Below are positions 45,177 to 54,594 of a stretch of DNA of 64,000 nucleotides, in pieces. The position numbers and the translations under genes were made by a program. The stretch's first letter is position 1; each line of letters starts with the position of its first letter. This DNA is from AWTP1-13 sp963820375 (GTDB lineage: Bacteria; Pseudomonadota; Alphaproteobacteria; Rhizobiales; Hyphomicrobiaceae): assembly GCA_963820375.1 (NCBI GenBank), contig CAWFZX010000013.1:62001-126000 (forward strand), in the 5' to 3' direction. Under the pieces are notes generated by a model. That model searched no databases and was not told the DNA's origin. It saw only the letters and a program-made list of their open reading frames with translations.

Positions 45177-46874
45177 TCAATTGCTGTAAATGACGCGTTT
45201 GGCCGCCGGCCAGGTCACACGATAGCCGAAGTCCACCACCCGCTCCTCGTCGGGCTCGAGTTTCATCTCCCACGCCAGCACGCCCCGCTTGTCGTCGAGG
45301 TCGCGCTTGCTCGGCGCCGTTTTGCCGATCAGTTCGATCTTGATATCGGCGTTCTGCGCCACGGGGATCTGGTCGATCACCGCCACAGGTATCGACCGCT
45401 CGTGCAGGTTCTTGAGGGTGATGCGAAAGTTGCGCACATCCGTCTTGGAGGTCGAAATGATGCCCGTCTCGCTGCGCTTCTCCTCGGCGATGGCGTGGCG
45501 CACGCGCACGTTGTCGTCGGCGCCGAAACCTAGCTCGTGCTCCTCACCCGGCGCCAGCAGCGGCAGCTTGCCATTGCCGACGAAGGTCCCGTCGCGGAAC
45601 AAGGCAACCTGACCGGGGAGATTTGGCGTGCCGCGCGCCATCGTTACCTTGGCATAAAGGTAGGCCTTCTGGTCGCGCTTGGGCACGGTGCGCACCATGA
45701 GGGCCGGATCGAGCGCCACCTCGTCGATCTGTACGCGCTTGAGCTCGCCGGTCGGCGGCACGCTGACCCGGCCGGGAATTGCATAGATGGCTTGAAAGGC
45801 CTGGGCCTCGACCGAACTGCGCACCTCTTCGGCCGCCACCGGCGCGACGCTCTGCGGCACCGCCTTGTCCAGGCGCTCTTCATCGAGCGGGCCGCTGCGG
45901 CCCATGGCCTCGCGCTGCGCCGCCGAGCGAACGACACCGCCCGCCGGAGCCGCGGTCGGGCGCGGCGGCGGCGCCTCGGGCTCATAGTCTATCGTCATGG
46001 GGTTGAGCTCCGGCGCAGCGGTGCCGGCGCCGGGCCGCGTCGTCGACAGCGACAGGCCAACATTGTCCCAGCTCTCGCCGCTCTTTTGTTGAATGCTGGC
46101 CCGGCGCACAAGTTGCAGCTTGGGTGCCTGCGCCTTGGTGCCCGTGGCCAGGCGCGCCTCGTAGTGGGGTGTCCAGGAAGCGCTGCTAATCTGATAGCGC
46201 ATGCTGATGTCCGCATCGAGCGCCCGATCGGCGTTAACAAATAGCTTGAGTTCGGTGCGCTCGTCCTGTGTCGGCGCGAGGGAGGCAAGCTTGCCCTCCA
46301 GATCCTTGATTTGACGATCGACTTCGCGAACCTTGATCTGCGTGTCGAGGATGGTCTTTTGCGCTTCGCCGCTGCGTTGACCGATCAGGTGAAAGAGCTG
46401 AGCCCAATCGGGCTCGGCCGCGACCGCGGCGTTGGCCGCCGACGGGCGCAACGGCAGTTGGGCCAAATTGTTGACCAGCGTCCTTTGCGCCTCGGCCGCC
46501 TTGCTGAGGCTCTCAAGCGCGCTGCGCTCGTCGCGCAGTTTTTCGCTGGCATCCTCGAGGCGTTTGCGCTCGCTGCTGGCGATCGCGCTGTCGCTGCGCG
46601 GCACAAACAGGCGGCGGCTGTCGACCGAGCCAATCTCGAGCCTGCCGGTAGCCTTGCCCTCGACCCGGATCGAGCTTGCAATCGCCCGCGCCGGCAGATC
46701 GGCAAAAACAATGACATGATCGCCCGCGTCTAGCTTGACCTTGCCCAGCCGCGTCACCTCGGCGCCCGACGGAAAGACCGTGACCGAGGCAACATGCGAG
46801 CTGCCCGCGACCTCGGCGGCTTCGGCGGCGCAGGCTGAAAGAAGCAAGGCGACAAGTGCGGCCCGCAACAGCAT
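45177..46874 (-). CDS. Mucoidy inhibitor MuiA-type protein (DUF4139/DUF4140)
   Basis: 565 residues from ATG 46874, with GGGAGAG five bases upstream; an ATG 15 codons earlier is less likely. The signal MLLRAALVALLLSACAAEAA may be cleaved by signal peptidase I after AEA, or as a lipoprotein at LSAC. The DUF4140-like N-terminal domain (SVTVFPSGAEVTRLGKVKLD) is followed by a coiled coil (residues about 95-150) and a DUF4139 beta-domain (ISMRYQISSASWTPHYEARL to VDFGYRVTWPA). A Pro/Ala-rich insert interrupts the latter. Function is poorly defined; the name comes from a mucoidy phenotype in relatives. Confidence 0.85.
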   Translation of the reverse strand: MLLRAALVALLLSACAAEAAEVAGSSHVASVTVFPSGAEVTRLGKVKLDAGDHVIVFADLPARAIASSIRVEGKATGRLEIGSVDSRRLFVPRSDSAIASSERKRLEDASEKLRDERSALESLSKAAEAQRTLVNNLAQLPLRPSAANAAVAAEPDWAQLFHLIGQRSGEAQKTILDTQIKVREVDRQIKDLEGKLASLAPTQDERTELKLFVNADRALDADISMRYQISSASWTPHYEARLATGTKAQAPKLQLVRRASIQQKSGESWDNVGLSLSTTRPGAGTAAPELNPMTIDYEPEAPPPRPTAAPAGGVVRSAAQREAMGRSGPLDEERLDKAVPQSVAPVAAEEVRSSVEAQAFQAIYAIPGRVSVPPTGELKRVQIDEVALDPALMVRTVPKRDQKAYLYAKVTMARGTPNLPGQVALFRDGTFVGNGKLPLLAPGEEHELGFGADDNVRVRHAIAEEKRSETGIISTSKTDVRNFRITLKNLHERSIPVAVIDQIPVAQNADIKIELIGKTAPSKRDLDDKRGVLAWEMKLEPDEERVVDFGYRVTWPAAKRVIYSN

Positions 46875-47038
46875 GGCGTCTCTCCCGCTCGCGGCGCACG
46901 CCAGCTTGGCGTGCGCCATAAGGGGGCAGGTCTAGCAAGGCGGCAAGTGGCAAATATGACAGAAATGGCGCAGACGGATGGCATCCAAGGCAAGCTGCGG
47001 GCGCAGCCAACGCCGGCATCCGCACCGTCAACAAGGCA

Positions 47039-48616
47039 TCAGAAGACCAACGGGTTCACTCGCACGACCTGCGGTAGAGCGCGGATCTTTTCCAGGATCT
47101 CGGCGCTGACCGGCTCATCGACCGCCACCATGCAGATCGCATCACCGCCGGGCTTGTCGCGTCCGAGGTTGAGCGTGGCGATGTTGAGCCCCGCCTCGCC
47201 CATCAGCATGCCGAACTTGCCGATGAAGCCCGGTTTGTCGAAATTGCGGATGAACAGCATGCGCGGCGCCAGCGCGAACTCCATGTCGATATTGCGCACC
47301 TGAATGATGCGCGGCCGACCGTCGGCGAATACCGTGCCGGCAACCGAGCGATCGTACTCATCGGTGCGGACGGTCAGCCGGATATAGCTCTCGAAAGCGC
47401 CGTCCTGACCACGCGATACTTCCTCGAGGCGCATCCCGCGCTCTTTGGCGCTGATCCCGGCCGACACCATGTTGACGTCCGACAACAATGGCCGCAGCAC
47501 ACCGGCCAGTGCCGCGGCCGTGAGGGGCTTGGTGTTCAGGGTTGCAACTTCACCCGAGTACTCCAGGCGAATGCCTTTGATACTGGTCTCGGTGAGCTGG
47601 CCTGCAAACAGGCCAAGCTGTTCGGAGAGCTTGACCCACGGGCGCAAGCGTGGCGCTTCCTCGGCGGTGATATTGGGAAAGTTGACCGCGTTAGAGATCG
47701 CACCCTTGAGCAGGTAGTCTGACATCTGTTCGGCGATCTGCAGAGCGACATTTTCCTGGGCTTCGCCGGTGGCGGCGCCCAGATGCGGCGTGCAGATCAC
47801 GTTCGGCAAGCCGAACAGCGGACTGTCGTTGGCGGGTTCAACCTCGAACACGTCGAAGGCCGCGCCGGCCACCTCTCCCGATTTGATTGCCTCCGCCAGA
47901 GCCCGCTCGTCGACAAGACCACCGCGGGCGCAATTGATGATGCGCACGCCTTTCTTGGTCTTACGCAGTTGCACCGCATCGATGATATTGCGGGTCTTGT
48001 CGGTGAGCGGCGCGTGCAGGGTAATAAAATCGGCTCGCCGCAGGAGTTCCTCGAGTTCGACCTTCTCCACGCCGAGCGCGATGGCGCGCTCGCCCGACAG
48101 AAAAGGATCAAACGCCACCACTTTCATGCGCAGCCCGAGAGCGCGATCCGCCACGATCGAGCCGATGTTTCCGCAGCCGATGACGCCCAGCGTCTTGGCG
48201 AATAGCTCCACGCCCAAGAACTTGGATTTTTCCCACTTGCCGGCCTGGGTCGAACGATCGGCATCGGGAATTTGTCGTGCCAGCGCCATCATCAGCGAGA
48301 TGGCGTGCTCGGCCGTGGTGATCGAATTGCCGAACGGGGTATTCATGACAATGATACCCTTGGCGGTGGCGGCCTTCACATCGATGTTGTCGACACCGAT
48401 GCCGGCGCGGCCGATGACCTTGAGATTGCTGGCCGCAGCGATGATCTTCTCCGTCGCCTTGGTGGCCGAGCGCACCGCCAGGCCGTCGTAAGCGGCGATG
48501 ATTTTTTCCAACTCCTCCTTGGCAACAGCAACCTTCACATCGGTGTCGATGCCGCGCTCCTTGAAGATGGCGACGGCGGCGGGGGATAACTGATCGGCAA
48601 TCAGAACGCGGGGCAT
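47039..48616 (-). CDS. serA: D-3-phosphoglycerate dehydrogenase
   Basis: First step of serine synthesis. 525 residues. Substrate and NAD domains with TLGVIGCGNIGSIVADRALG (NAD loop) and the catalytic Arg/Glu/His set in NCARGGLVDE, FEVEPA and TPHLGAATGEAQENVA. They are followed by the intervening ASB domain and a C-terminal ACT domain (about 450-525, MLFIRNFDKPGFIGKFGMLM), the long form that can be inhibited by serine. serC lies 103 bases upstream on the same strand, so the two probably form an operon. Confidence 0.96.
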   Translation of the reverse strand: MPRVLIADQLSPAAVAIFKERGIDTDVKVAVAKEELEKIIAAYDGLAVRSATKATEKIIAAASNLKVIGRAGIGVDNIDVKAATAKGIIVMNTPFGNSITTAEHAISLMMALARQIPDADRSTQAGKWEKSKFLGVELFAKTLGVIGCGNIGSIVADRALGLRMKVVAFDPFLSGERAIALGVEKVELEELLRRADFITLHAPLTDKTRNIIDAVQLRKTKKGVRIINCARGGLVDERALAEAIKSGEVAGAAFDVFEVEPANDSPLFGLPNVICTPHLGAATGEAQENVALQIAEQMSDYLLKGAISNAVNFPNITAEEAPRLRPWVKLSEQLGLFAGQLTETSIKGIRLEYSGEVATLNTKPLTAAALAGVLRPLLSDVNMVSAGISAKERGMRLEEVSRGQDGAFESYIRLTVRTDEYDRSVAGTVFADGRPRIIQVRNIDMEFALAPRMLFIRNFDKPGFIGKFGMLMGEAGLNIATLNLGRDKPGGDAICMVAVDEPVSAEILEKIRALPQVVRVNPLVF

Positions 48617-48684
48617 GGGGGATCGTCCTTTGTGATGTCATCCCGCCCAAGTTTCGGCGACCAGGAGACAGGCCACCAGAAGCG

Positions 48685-48702
48685 TTCCCGCCGACGCGGG
48701 AA
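48685..48702. repeat. REP-like palindrome between serC and serA
   Basis: TTCCCGC-CGAC-GCGGGAA is a perfect seven-base stem with a four-base loop, flanked by further GC symmetry (GCG on the left, TGGCGGG on the right). It resembles the short 'TTCCCGC..GCGGGAA' extragenic palindromes common in proteobacteria. It could also stabilise or attenuate the serC-serA transcript. Confidence 0.5.
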
Positions 48703-48719
48703 TGGCGGGCAGCAGGCCC

Positions 48720-49895
48720 TTACGCCGCCTTGGCGAGTGAGCCTTTAACCTCGGCGAAGGCCCATTCGAGCCACGGCGTCAGCGCCTCGACGTCCGCCGT
48801 CTCCACCGTCGAGCCGCACCAGATGCGCAAGTGCGGCGGTGCATCGCGGTGACCCGCCACATCGAAAGCCGCCTTCTCCCTCGCCAGCAGCGCCTCCATC
48901 TCCTTGACGAGGGCGCGCTGTCGCTCCTCGGGCAGCCGGATAACCACCGGATCGACGATCTTGAGACAAATCGAAGTGTTGGAGCGCGTGGCTATATCAA
49001 CCGCCAGGTTTTCAACCCAGCTGGTCCGCGCGGCCCAGTCCGTCAGCACCCGAGCGTTGGCATCGGCCCGCGCCATCAGGGCCGGCAGCCCACCGATCTG
49101 CTCCGCCCAGGCCAGCGCATCGAGATAATCCTCGACGCACAACATGGACGGCGTGTTGAGGGTTTCGCCGGCGAAAACGCCGCTGATCAGCTTGCCGTCC
49201 TTGGTGAGGCGAAACACTTTGGGTAGCGGCCAGGGCGGCGTGTAGCTTTCGAGCCGCTCTACCGCGCGTGGCGAGAGGATCAACATGCCATGCGCGGCCT
49301 CGCCACCGAGGGCTTTTTGCCAGGAGAAAGTGACGATGTCGGTTTTGCCGAAGTCGATCGGCTGGGCGAAGATCGCCGAAGTGGCATCCGCAAAGACCAG
49401 TCCCGTGCGGTCGGCTGCGATCCAGTCGGCGTTGGGCACCCGCACCCCCGACGTCGTGCCGTTCCAGGTAAAGAGCACATCGCGGCTGAAATCGACTTGG
49501 CCGAGATCGGGCAGCCGGCCGTATTCAGCTTTCAAGACGCGCACATCCGAGAGCTTGAGCTGCCTGGTGACGTCGCTCACCCACCCTTCGCCAAAGCTCT
49601 CCCAGGTCAGGGCATCGACGCCGCGCGCCCCCAGCATGCCCCACATGGCCATCTCGAAGGCCCCCGTGTCTGAGGCGGGCACGATGGCGCACAAATAGTT
49701 GGGCGGCAGGCCCAAGATCGCCTTGGTCTTGTCGATGGCGAGCTTGAGACGGGCTTTGCCGTCCTTGGCGCGATGCGAGCGGCCGAGGCAGGCGTTTTCG
49801 AGGGCTTTCAGGGACCAGCCTGGGCGCTTGGCGCAGGGACCGGAGGAGAAGTGGGGATTGACCGGCCGCCGAGCCGGTTTGGTCACAGTCGTCAT
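48720..49895 (-). CDS. serC: Phosphoserine aminotransferase
   Basis: Converts 3-phosphohydroxypyruvate and glutamate to phosphoserine, and also serves pyridoxal-phosphate synthesis. 391 residues starting MTTVTKPARRPVNPHFSSGP, the alphaproteobacterial form. The PLP lysine is in TFSWQKALGGEAAHGM. Substrate-binding FTWNGTTSGVRVPNADW and ETLNTPSMLCVEDYL are present. First gene of the serC-serA pair. The leader just upstream can fold into two hairpins that include the start codon. Confidence 0.95.
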   Translation of the reverse strand: MTTVTKPARRPVNPHFSSGPCAKRPGWSLKALENACLGRSHRAKDGKARLKLAIDKTKAILGLPPNYLCAIVPASDTGAFEMAMWGMLGARGVDALTWESFGEGWVSDVTRQLKLSDVRVLKAEYGRLPDLGQVDFSRDVLFTWNGTTSGVRVPNADWIAADRTGLVFADATSAIFAQPIDFGKTDIVTFSWQKALGGEAAHGMLILSPRAVERLESYTPPWPLPKVFRLTKDGKLISGVFAGETLNTPSMLCVEDYLDALAWAEQIGGLPALMARADANARVLTDWAARTSWVENLAVDIATRSNTSICLKIVDPVVIRLPEERQRALVKEMEALLAREKAAFDVAGHRDAPPHLRIWCGSTVETADVEALTPWLEWAFAEVKGSLAKAA

Positions 49896-49936
49896 CTGCC
49901 TACCCTTCCAGATAGATGCCCCTCGGTGGGGAGGGG
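49893..49936 (-). promoter_or_regulatory. Candidate serC leader: two hairpins at the start codon
   Basis: In the serC transcript, CCCCT (plus strand 49936-49932) pairs with AGGGG (49923-49919). Immediately after, CATCT (49918-49914) pairs with AGATG (49897-49893), whose last three bases are the serC ATG. The purine-rich GGAAGGG lies in the second loop. This could control translation. A 'serC' RNA motif is known upstream of serC in alphaproteobacteria, but I could not compare with its consensus, so identity is unproven. Confidence 0.4.
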
Positions 49937-50379
49937 TGGCCCGCGGCGGACATGACGAAAAACCAGCAGAAAGTCAAGAAACCGGCGGCAATTTTTGCTT
50001 GTGCTGGCGGCTCCATGTCGGCTCTGCACCCGCGTGCGCAAATCGGGCGCGGCAGGCTGCCCGCGAGCGCACAGATTTCGTCCCGTTCGCCCGTTTCCTC
50101 AGGACTTTTTCCGTTGCCACTTCCATTGCAACCGGCAGACGCCGCCTGACCAGCAAGCCGCCTGTGCCGGCTTTATCATCGATCGGGATCGATACGGCCA
50201 AGGAGCCCTCCCGTCCTGGCGTTTTGACAGGAAAGGGAAGCGTTCGCCGCCAAGGGCGCTGCCCCGCACGCCCGATCAGCGCCCGCGAAAGAGGCGAAAC
50301 CAGAGTAAAGACGGAGTATGCTCATCGCCGGGAGCGGGAAAGCGCGACGACGGGACGACAACATCTACCGGAGAACACC
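49937..50379. promoter_or_regulatory. Divergent region serC/modA-like with a palindrome at 50178-50193
   Basis: About 440 bases without a recognisable gene; frames crossing it look like shadows. ATCGATC-GG-GATCGAT (50178-50193) is a perfect seven-base inverted repeat about 190 bases upstream of the binding-protein gene, a possible operator. Promoters for both directions must lie here; I cannot place them. Confidence 0.35.
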
Positions 50380-51150
50380 ATGAACACGATGGCGTTGGTT
50401 CTATGGTCCGCCCTGATGGCGGTATTCGGCTTGGTCACTGCCAACGTTGCCCAAGCAAGCGAGCTTAAGGTGCTGACCTCGGTCGCGCTCACGTCCGTGC
50501 TCGACGAACTTGCGCCCGTGTTCGAGAAGACAACCGGAACGAAGCTCAAGATCGATTACAACCTGATCGCTGCGCAGCGAAAGCGCATCCTCGAAGGCGA
50601 GAGCGCCGACGTGATCATCCTGTCGCGCGGCGCGATGCAGGAACTGCAAAAGCTGGACAAGTTCGCGGCAAGCGATCTGGTGGACGTGGCGGGGACCCCC
50701 GTTTCGGTGGCGGCGCGCGCCGGCGTACCCAAGCCCGACATCAGCACGGTCGACGCCCTCAAGCAGACGCTCCTTAGCGCTCGATCCATCGTCTATGCGG
50801 ATCCCGCAAAAGGTGGCGCCAGCGGTGTCTATTTCGCACGCGTCCTCGATCGTCTCGGCATTGCCGAACAGATGCAGGCGAAGACGATCTTGGTGCCGGG
50901 CGCCCAAGCCGCCGAGGTGGTCGCGAGGGGAGAGGCCGAACTTGGTGTCGCCCAGGGCTCCGAAATCGTCCCCGTCGCAGGCGCACAACTCGTCGGACCG
51001 CTCCCGGGAGAATTCGCCAGCATGACCGTTTTTACCGCCGGTATCGGTGCCGGCAGCACCTTGCGCGCCCCCGCAAGTGAGCTCATCACATTCCTGAAAG
51101 GCCCGGAGGCTGCGGCGCGCTTCAAGGCCAAGGGCTTCGAGCCAGGATAA
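50380..51150 (+). CDS. Periplasmic ModA-like substrate-binding protein
   Basis: 256 residues from ATG 50380, with GGAGAA six bases upstream; the long upstream open frame (from 49699) is rejected. The signal peptide MNTMALVLWSALMAVFGLVT is cleaved near AQA. Mature part begins SELKVLTSVALTSVLDELAP, then DYNLIAAQRKRILEGESADV, as in ModA/extracellular solute-binding domains for molybdate-like oxyanions. The C-terminal 'ASELITFLKGPEAAARFKAK' fits ModA. No modB or modC follows, so it is an orphan binding protein and its ligand is not established. Confidence 0.82.
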   Translation: MNTMALVLWSALMAVFGLVTANVAQASELKVLTSVALTSVLDELAPVFEKTTGTKLKIDYNLIAAQRKRILEGESADVIILSRGAMQELQKLDKFAASDLVDVAGTPVSVAARAGVPKPDISTVDALKQTLLSARSIVYADPAKGGASGVYFARVLDRLGIAEQMQAKTILVPGAQAAEVVARGEAELGVAQGSEIVPVAGAQLVGPLPGEFASMTVFTAGIGAGSTLRAPASELITFLKGPEAAARFKAKGFEPG

Positions 51151-51410
51151 AACTTGCAGGCAAGATCTGCCCGCGCCGTTGCCGGTTATGGCTTTGCCGG
51201 CGCCTGAGCGCGGGCGCTTGGCCGGCAATGGATGGCCGTTGCGTTGCGGGGTTCGTCAGGTTTGCGACCGGTTCCCAATGCAGACCTTGCCAAACCTCAT
51301 GGCCGGCCGGCTGGAAAGCGTTTCGTCCACGCATCGCGCGTGACCCCAAAACGCAACACCGGTAATCCAACAGGGGACAGCGGTGCCTGGGGGCTGGGGA
51401 ACGGCGGGGA

Positions 51411-51872
51411 TCACCAGGTCCGGCTTTGCTCGGTCTGGCCCAGCACCTCGGTGAGCCTGCGCCGCGCCGCTTGCGTCGTGCCCGCCGGCAGGGCATCCGT
51501 TGCAAAGAAGCGCTGCTCGCGAATTTCCCGATTGGGTATTGGCACCCGTGTCTGCTGCCAGCTGCGCACGATGAACAGGGCGATATGATCACCTGGAAAG
51601 GTCGCGAAATTGGCGTAAATGCCGAACAGTTGCGCCGGCCCATTGAGCGTAATGCCGGCCTCCTCCGTGAGTTCGCGCGCCACGGCGTCGTGCACCGATT
51701 CACCCTTTTCCACCCCCCCGCCCGGGAAGTGCCAACCGGGCTGGTAGCCATGCCGCACCAGCAACACCCGTCCGCCGGCGTCGAACACGACGGCTTGCGC
51801 GCCCATCGTCAGCGCACGCCGCAAGCGCCAGTAGCGCTGCAGGGCCTTAATCATAACGACATTGCTGACCAT
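51411..51872 (-). CDS. NUDIX hydrolase
   Basis: 153 residues. The NUDIX box G-x5-E-x7-REUxEExGU is complete at residues 52-74 (GGVEKGESVHDAVARELTEE, then AGI). It is preceded by AQAVVFDAGGRVLLVRHGYQ and WHFPGG. Hydrolyses a nucleoside diphosphate linked to some other group; the substrate cannot be read from sequence. The start could be ATG 51872 or 51854. Convergent with the binding-protein gene. Confidence 0.92.
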   Translation of the reverse strand: MVSNVVMIKALQRYWRLRRALTMGAQAVVFDAGGRVLLVRHGYQPGWHFPGGGVEKGESVHDAVARELTEEAGITLNGPAQLFGIYANFATFPGDHIALFIVRSWQQTRVPIPNREIREQRFFATDALPAGTTQAARRRLTEVLGQTEQSRTW

Positions 51873-51974
51873 CGCCGTCGCCGCGCCTCAGTCATCGCAG
51901 TTGCGGCCTTCCTCTTCGACCGGGCCGGCTGATTTGGCAAGGCTTGCAGAACGAGCTACCAATCCGCAACACCG

Positions 51975-52907
51975 ATGACCATGGCGCTCACCATCGCCCA
52001 CCTCTCCGACGTGCACCTTGGCCCGATCCGAGGTTTTACGCCACGCTATTGGAACCCGAAGCGCCTGACCGGTTATTGGAATTGGCGGAGCCGGCGCCGC
52101 TCTCACTATCAGCGCAGCGTCACCGATCGCCTGGTGGCCGACCTGCAAGCGCAGGCACCGGATCACATCGTGGTGACGGGCGATCTCGCCAACATCGGTC
52201 TGCCGCAGGAGCACGCCGACGCGCTCACTTGGCTCGCCTCCTTGGGACCCCCTGATCGCGTCAGCGTCATTCCCGGCAATCATGACATTTATGCGCGGCA
52301 GCGCCAGTCCAGTACGCGGCTATGGACGGCCTATATGGCCTCCAACGCGGGTGGCAAGCTGCATCTGAGCACCACACCCGGTGGCCCGGCGGCCGCATTC
52401 CCGTTCGTCCGCCTGTTGCACGACGTCGCCCTGATCGGCCTCAACTCGGCCGTTCCCACACCACCGTTGATCGCATCGGGCCAGCTCGGCAAGGCCCAAT
52501 TGCAAGAGCTTGCGCACGTGCTCGACAGCACGCGTCGCGCCGGGCTTTTTCGGCTGCTGCTCATTCATCATCCGCCGCTGCCGGGCCAGGCCTCGCCGAC
52601 GCGTGGGCTCAAGGATGCGGCGGCGCTGCAAAGCGTGCTGCATGCGCACGGCGCCGAGCTCGTCGCCCATGGCCACAACCATCGCAACACGCTTTTGCTG
52701 CAGCCGTCATCCTCGGGGGCGCCAATCCCGATCGTGGGCGTAGCGTCTGCCTCCCAGGCCGTGCACCACAAGCACGAGCCGCTGGCCCGCTACAATCTTT
52801 ATCGCATCGAAGGACCGCCCTGGCGCGTCGAGCTCTTGGGCCGAGCTCTCTGCGCTCCCGACGGCGCTATCGGCGAAATCGAGCGCCGCCAGCTGATCGA
52901 CGCATAA
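51975..52907 (+). CDS. Calcineurin-like metallophosphoesterase
   Basis: 310 residues from ATG 51975. All five family blocks are visible: IAHLSDVHLGP (DxH), HIVVTGDLANIG (GD), VIPGNHDIYARQ (GNHD), LLLIHHPPLP (H) and ELVAHGHNHRN (GHxH). They bind two metal ions. The overall length and 'SDVHLG' N-terminus fit the class of 3',5'-cyclic nucleotide or general phosphodiesterases; the substrate is unknown. Divergent from the NUDIX gene with about 100 bases between starts. Confidence 0.9.
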   Translation: MTMALTIAHLSDVHLGPIRGFTPRYWNPKRLTGYWNWRSRRRSHYQRSVTDRLVADLQAQAPDHIVVTGDLANIGLPQEHADALTWLASLGPPDRVSVIPGNHDIYARQRQSSTRLWTAYMASNAGGKLHLSTTPGGPAAAFPFVRLLHDVALIGLNSAVPTPPLIASGQLGKAQLQELAHVLDSTRRAGLFRLLLIHHPPLPGQASPTRGLKDAAALQSVLHAHGAELVAHGHNHRNTLLLQPSSSGAPIPIVGVASASQAVHHKHEPLARYNLYRIEGPPWRVELLGRALCAPDGAIGEIERRQLIDA

Positions 52908-53019
52908 GCAAACGTCATGTCTGACCTGAGAAAGATTTGAGCAATTGCACGGGATTTTGTTTGGGTCCGCTCAGCACCAGCCTGTAGTGTGCGCCGCCGA
53001 ACAGCACAGGACCGGGACA

Positions 53020-54252
53020 ATGCAAAAGCAGGTTTCGCCCGTCATCGCCACGCGCCAACCCTTGTGGCTCGTCATCCTCGCGGCGGGAATGATTTGCGGG
53101 ATCGCCATGGGGCTGCGCCAGGTGATGGGCCTTTACCTGCCGCCCATGACGCTTGAGCTTGGCATCGGCCGTGAGCCGTTCTCGACCGCCATGGCGATCG
53201 CCAATCTGACCTGGGGCCTCGGCGCGGTGGGGGCCGGCATGGTGGCGGATCGCTACGGCGCCGGACGCGTGGTCGTGTCCGGTGTGCTTGCGACCATGGC
53301 GGGGATGTACGTCATGTACGTGGCCCAGAGCGGGCTCGACCTCATGCTCAGCGGCATCCTGCTCGGCATCGGCGTCAGCGGCACCGGTATTACCTCGCTG
53401 GTTGGCGCCGTCGGCCGCGCGGCGCCGCCCGACAAGCGCACCAGCGCCATCGCCAGCCTCGGCATGGCCGGCGGCATCGGCGGCTTTGTGGCCTTCCCCT
53501 ACACCCACCTGTTGATGGACGTTGCCGGTTGGAAGACGAGCCTCCTGCTGCTGCTGATCACGACCAGCATCATGCTGCCTCTGGCCTGGCCACTCAGCGG
53601 CAGACCGGCAGCGGGGGCCGGCATTGTCGACCAGCAGACCTTGGGCGGCGCCATCCGCGAGGCCTGTACGCATCCCAGTTATCTGCTGCTGGTGGCGGGC
53701 TTTTTTGTCTGCGGCTTTCACGTCGCCTTCTACGGCGTGCATTTGCCCGCGTTCGTGGCCGACAAGGGCCTCGACAGCAGCGTCGCCGTCATAGCCTTGA
53801 CCACGGTTGGCGTTGGCAACCTCGTCGGCACCTACATTGCCGGCCAGTCCGGGCGTTTCATTGAGAAGCGGCGCGGTTTGAGCCTGATCTATTTCGGCCG
53901 CTGCTTCATCTTTCTCGGGCTGTTGTTCCTGCCCATCACTCCGCTGACGGTGATTGTGCTGAGCGCGCTGCTCGGCCTGTTCTGGCTGTCCACGGTGCCG
54001 CTCACCTCGAGCCTGGTCGCTACCTTTTTCGGCACACGCTGGATGTCGATGCTGTTCGGCGTCGTCTTCCTATCGCACCAGCTGGGCTCCTTCAGCGGTC
54101 TGTGGCTCGCCGGCACCCTTTACGATCACACCAAGTCTTACGATATGATGTGGTGGATCTCGATTGCCTTGGGCCTGTTCGCCGCCGCCGTGCACTGGCC
54201 GATCCAGGAGCGCCCCGTGGCCCGGCTGGCGGTCGTCCCCGCCGCCGCATAG
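53020..54252 (+). CDS. Major facilitator superfamily transporter
   Basis: 410 residues from ATG 53020. Twelve hydrophobic segments can be counted. The MFS loop 2-3 motif is present as GMVADRYGAGRVVVSG. The N-terminal half has GLRQVMGLYLPPMTLELGIG, seen in OFA/monocarboxylate-like and related bacterial permeases. The C-terminal segments include TYIAGQSGRFIEKRRGL. The substrate cannot be assigned. A small membrane protein gene follows 24 bases downstream behind a strong ribosome-binding site. Confidence 0.88.
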   Translation: MQKQVSPVIATRQPLWLVILAAGMICGIAMGLRQVMGLYLPPMTLELGIGREPFSTAMAIANLTWGLGAVGAGMVADRYGAGRVVVSGVLATMAGMYVMYVAQSGLDLMLSGILLGIGVSGTGITSLVGAVGRAAPPDKRTSAIASLGMAGGIGGFVAFPYTHLLMDVAGWKTSLLLLLITTSIMLPLAWPLSGRPAAGAGIVDQQTLGGAIREACTHPSYLLLVAGFFVCGFHVAFYGVHLPAFVADKGLDSSVAVIALTTVGVGNLVGTYIAGQSGRFIEKRRGLSLIYFGRCFIFLGLLFLPITPLTVIVLSALLGLFWLSTVPLTSSLVATFFGTRWMSMLFGVVFLSHQLGSFSGLWLAGTLYDHTKSYDMMWWISIALGLFAAAVHWPIQERPVARLAVVPAAA

Positions 54253-54276
54253 GAGAAAAGGTGGTATAGGAGAAGA

Positions 54277-54492
54277 ATGGCACCACAGCGCCAAATTGCC
54301 GAGAGCCAGCTCATTGCGCGCCCGATCGCCGAGGACCGCGACGGCAGCGGGCGCATGCCGACTGGGCTGCGCGCGTTGCTGGTGGGGGTGCTGGCGGCCG
54401 TGCTGGCCGGTGCGGCCTACTTGATCGCAGTGCGCGGGGAAGCCTTGCTCCTCGATCTGGCGGCCTTCTCACAGCGCATTTTCTGCTTTTAG
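54277..54492 (+). CDS. Small single-pass membrane protein
   Basis: 71 residues from ATG 54277 behind an excellent AGGAGAAG site. The first 28 residues are polar, then LRALLVGVLAAVLAGAAYLI is a clear membrane helix, followed by a short tail ending FCF. I recognise no family. Position 24 bases after the MFS gene suggests co-transcription, perhaps as an accessory to it (inference). Confidence 0.65.
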   Translation: MAPQRQIAESQLIARPIAEDRDGSGRMPTGLRALLVGVLAAVLAGAAYLIAVRGEALLLDLAAFSQRIFCF

Positions 54493-54594
54493 CGGAACTT
54501 TTTGCCTCTCGCGGCGATCGCAATGATGCTCGCCCCTAAGCGAGCGGGCGCGAGCAGCCGGCTTTGGCACTGGGGATCGAGGATCGGGCGGGCG

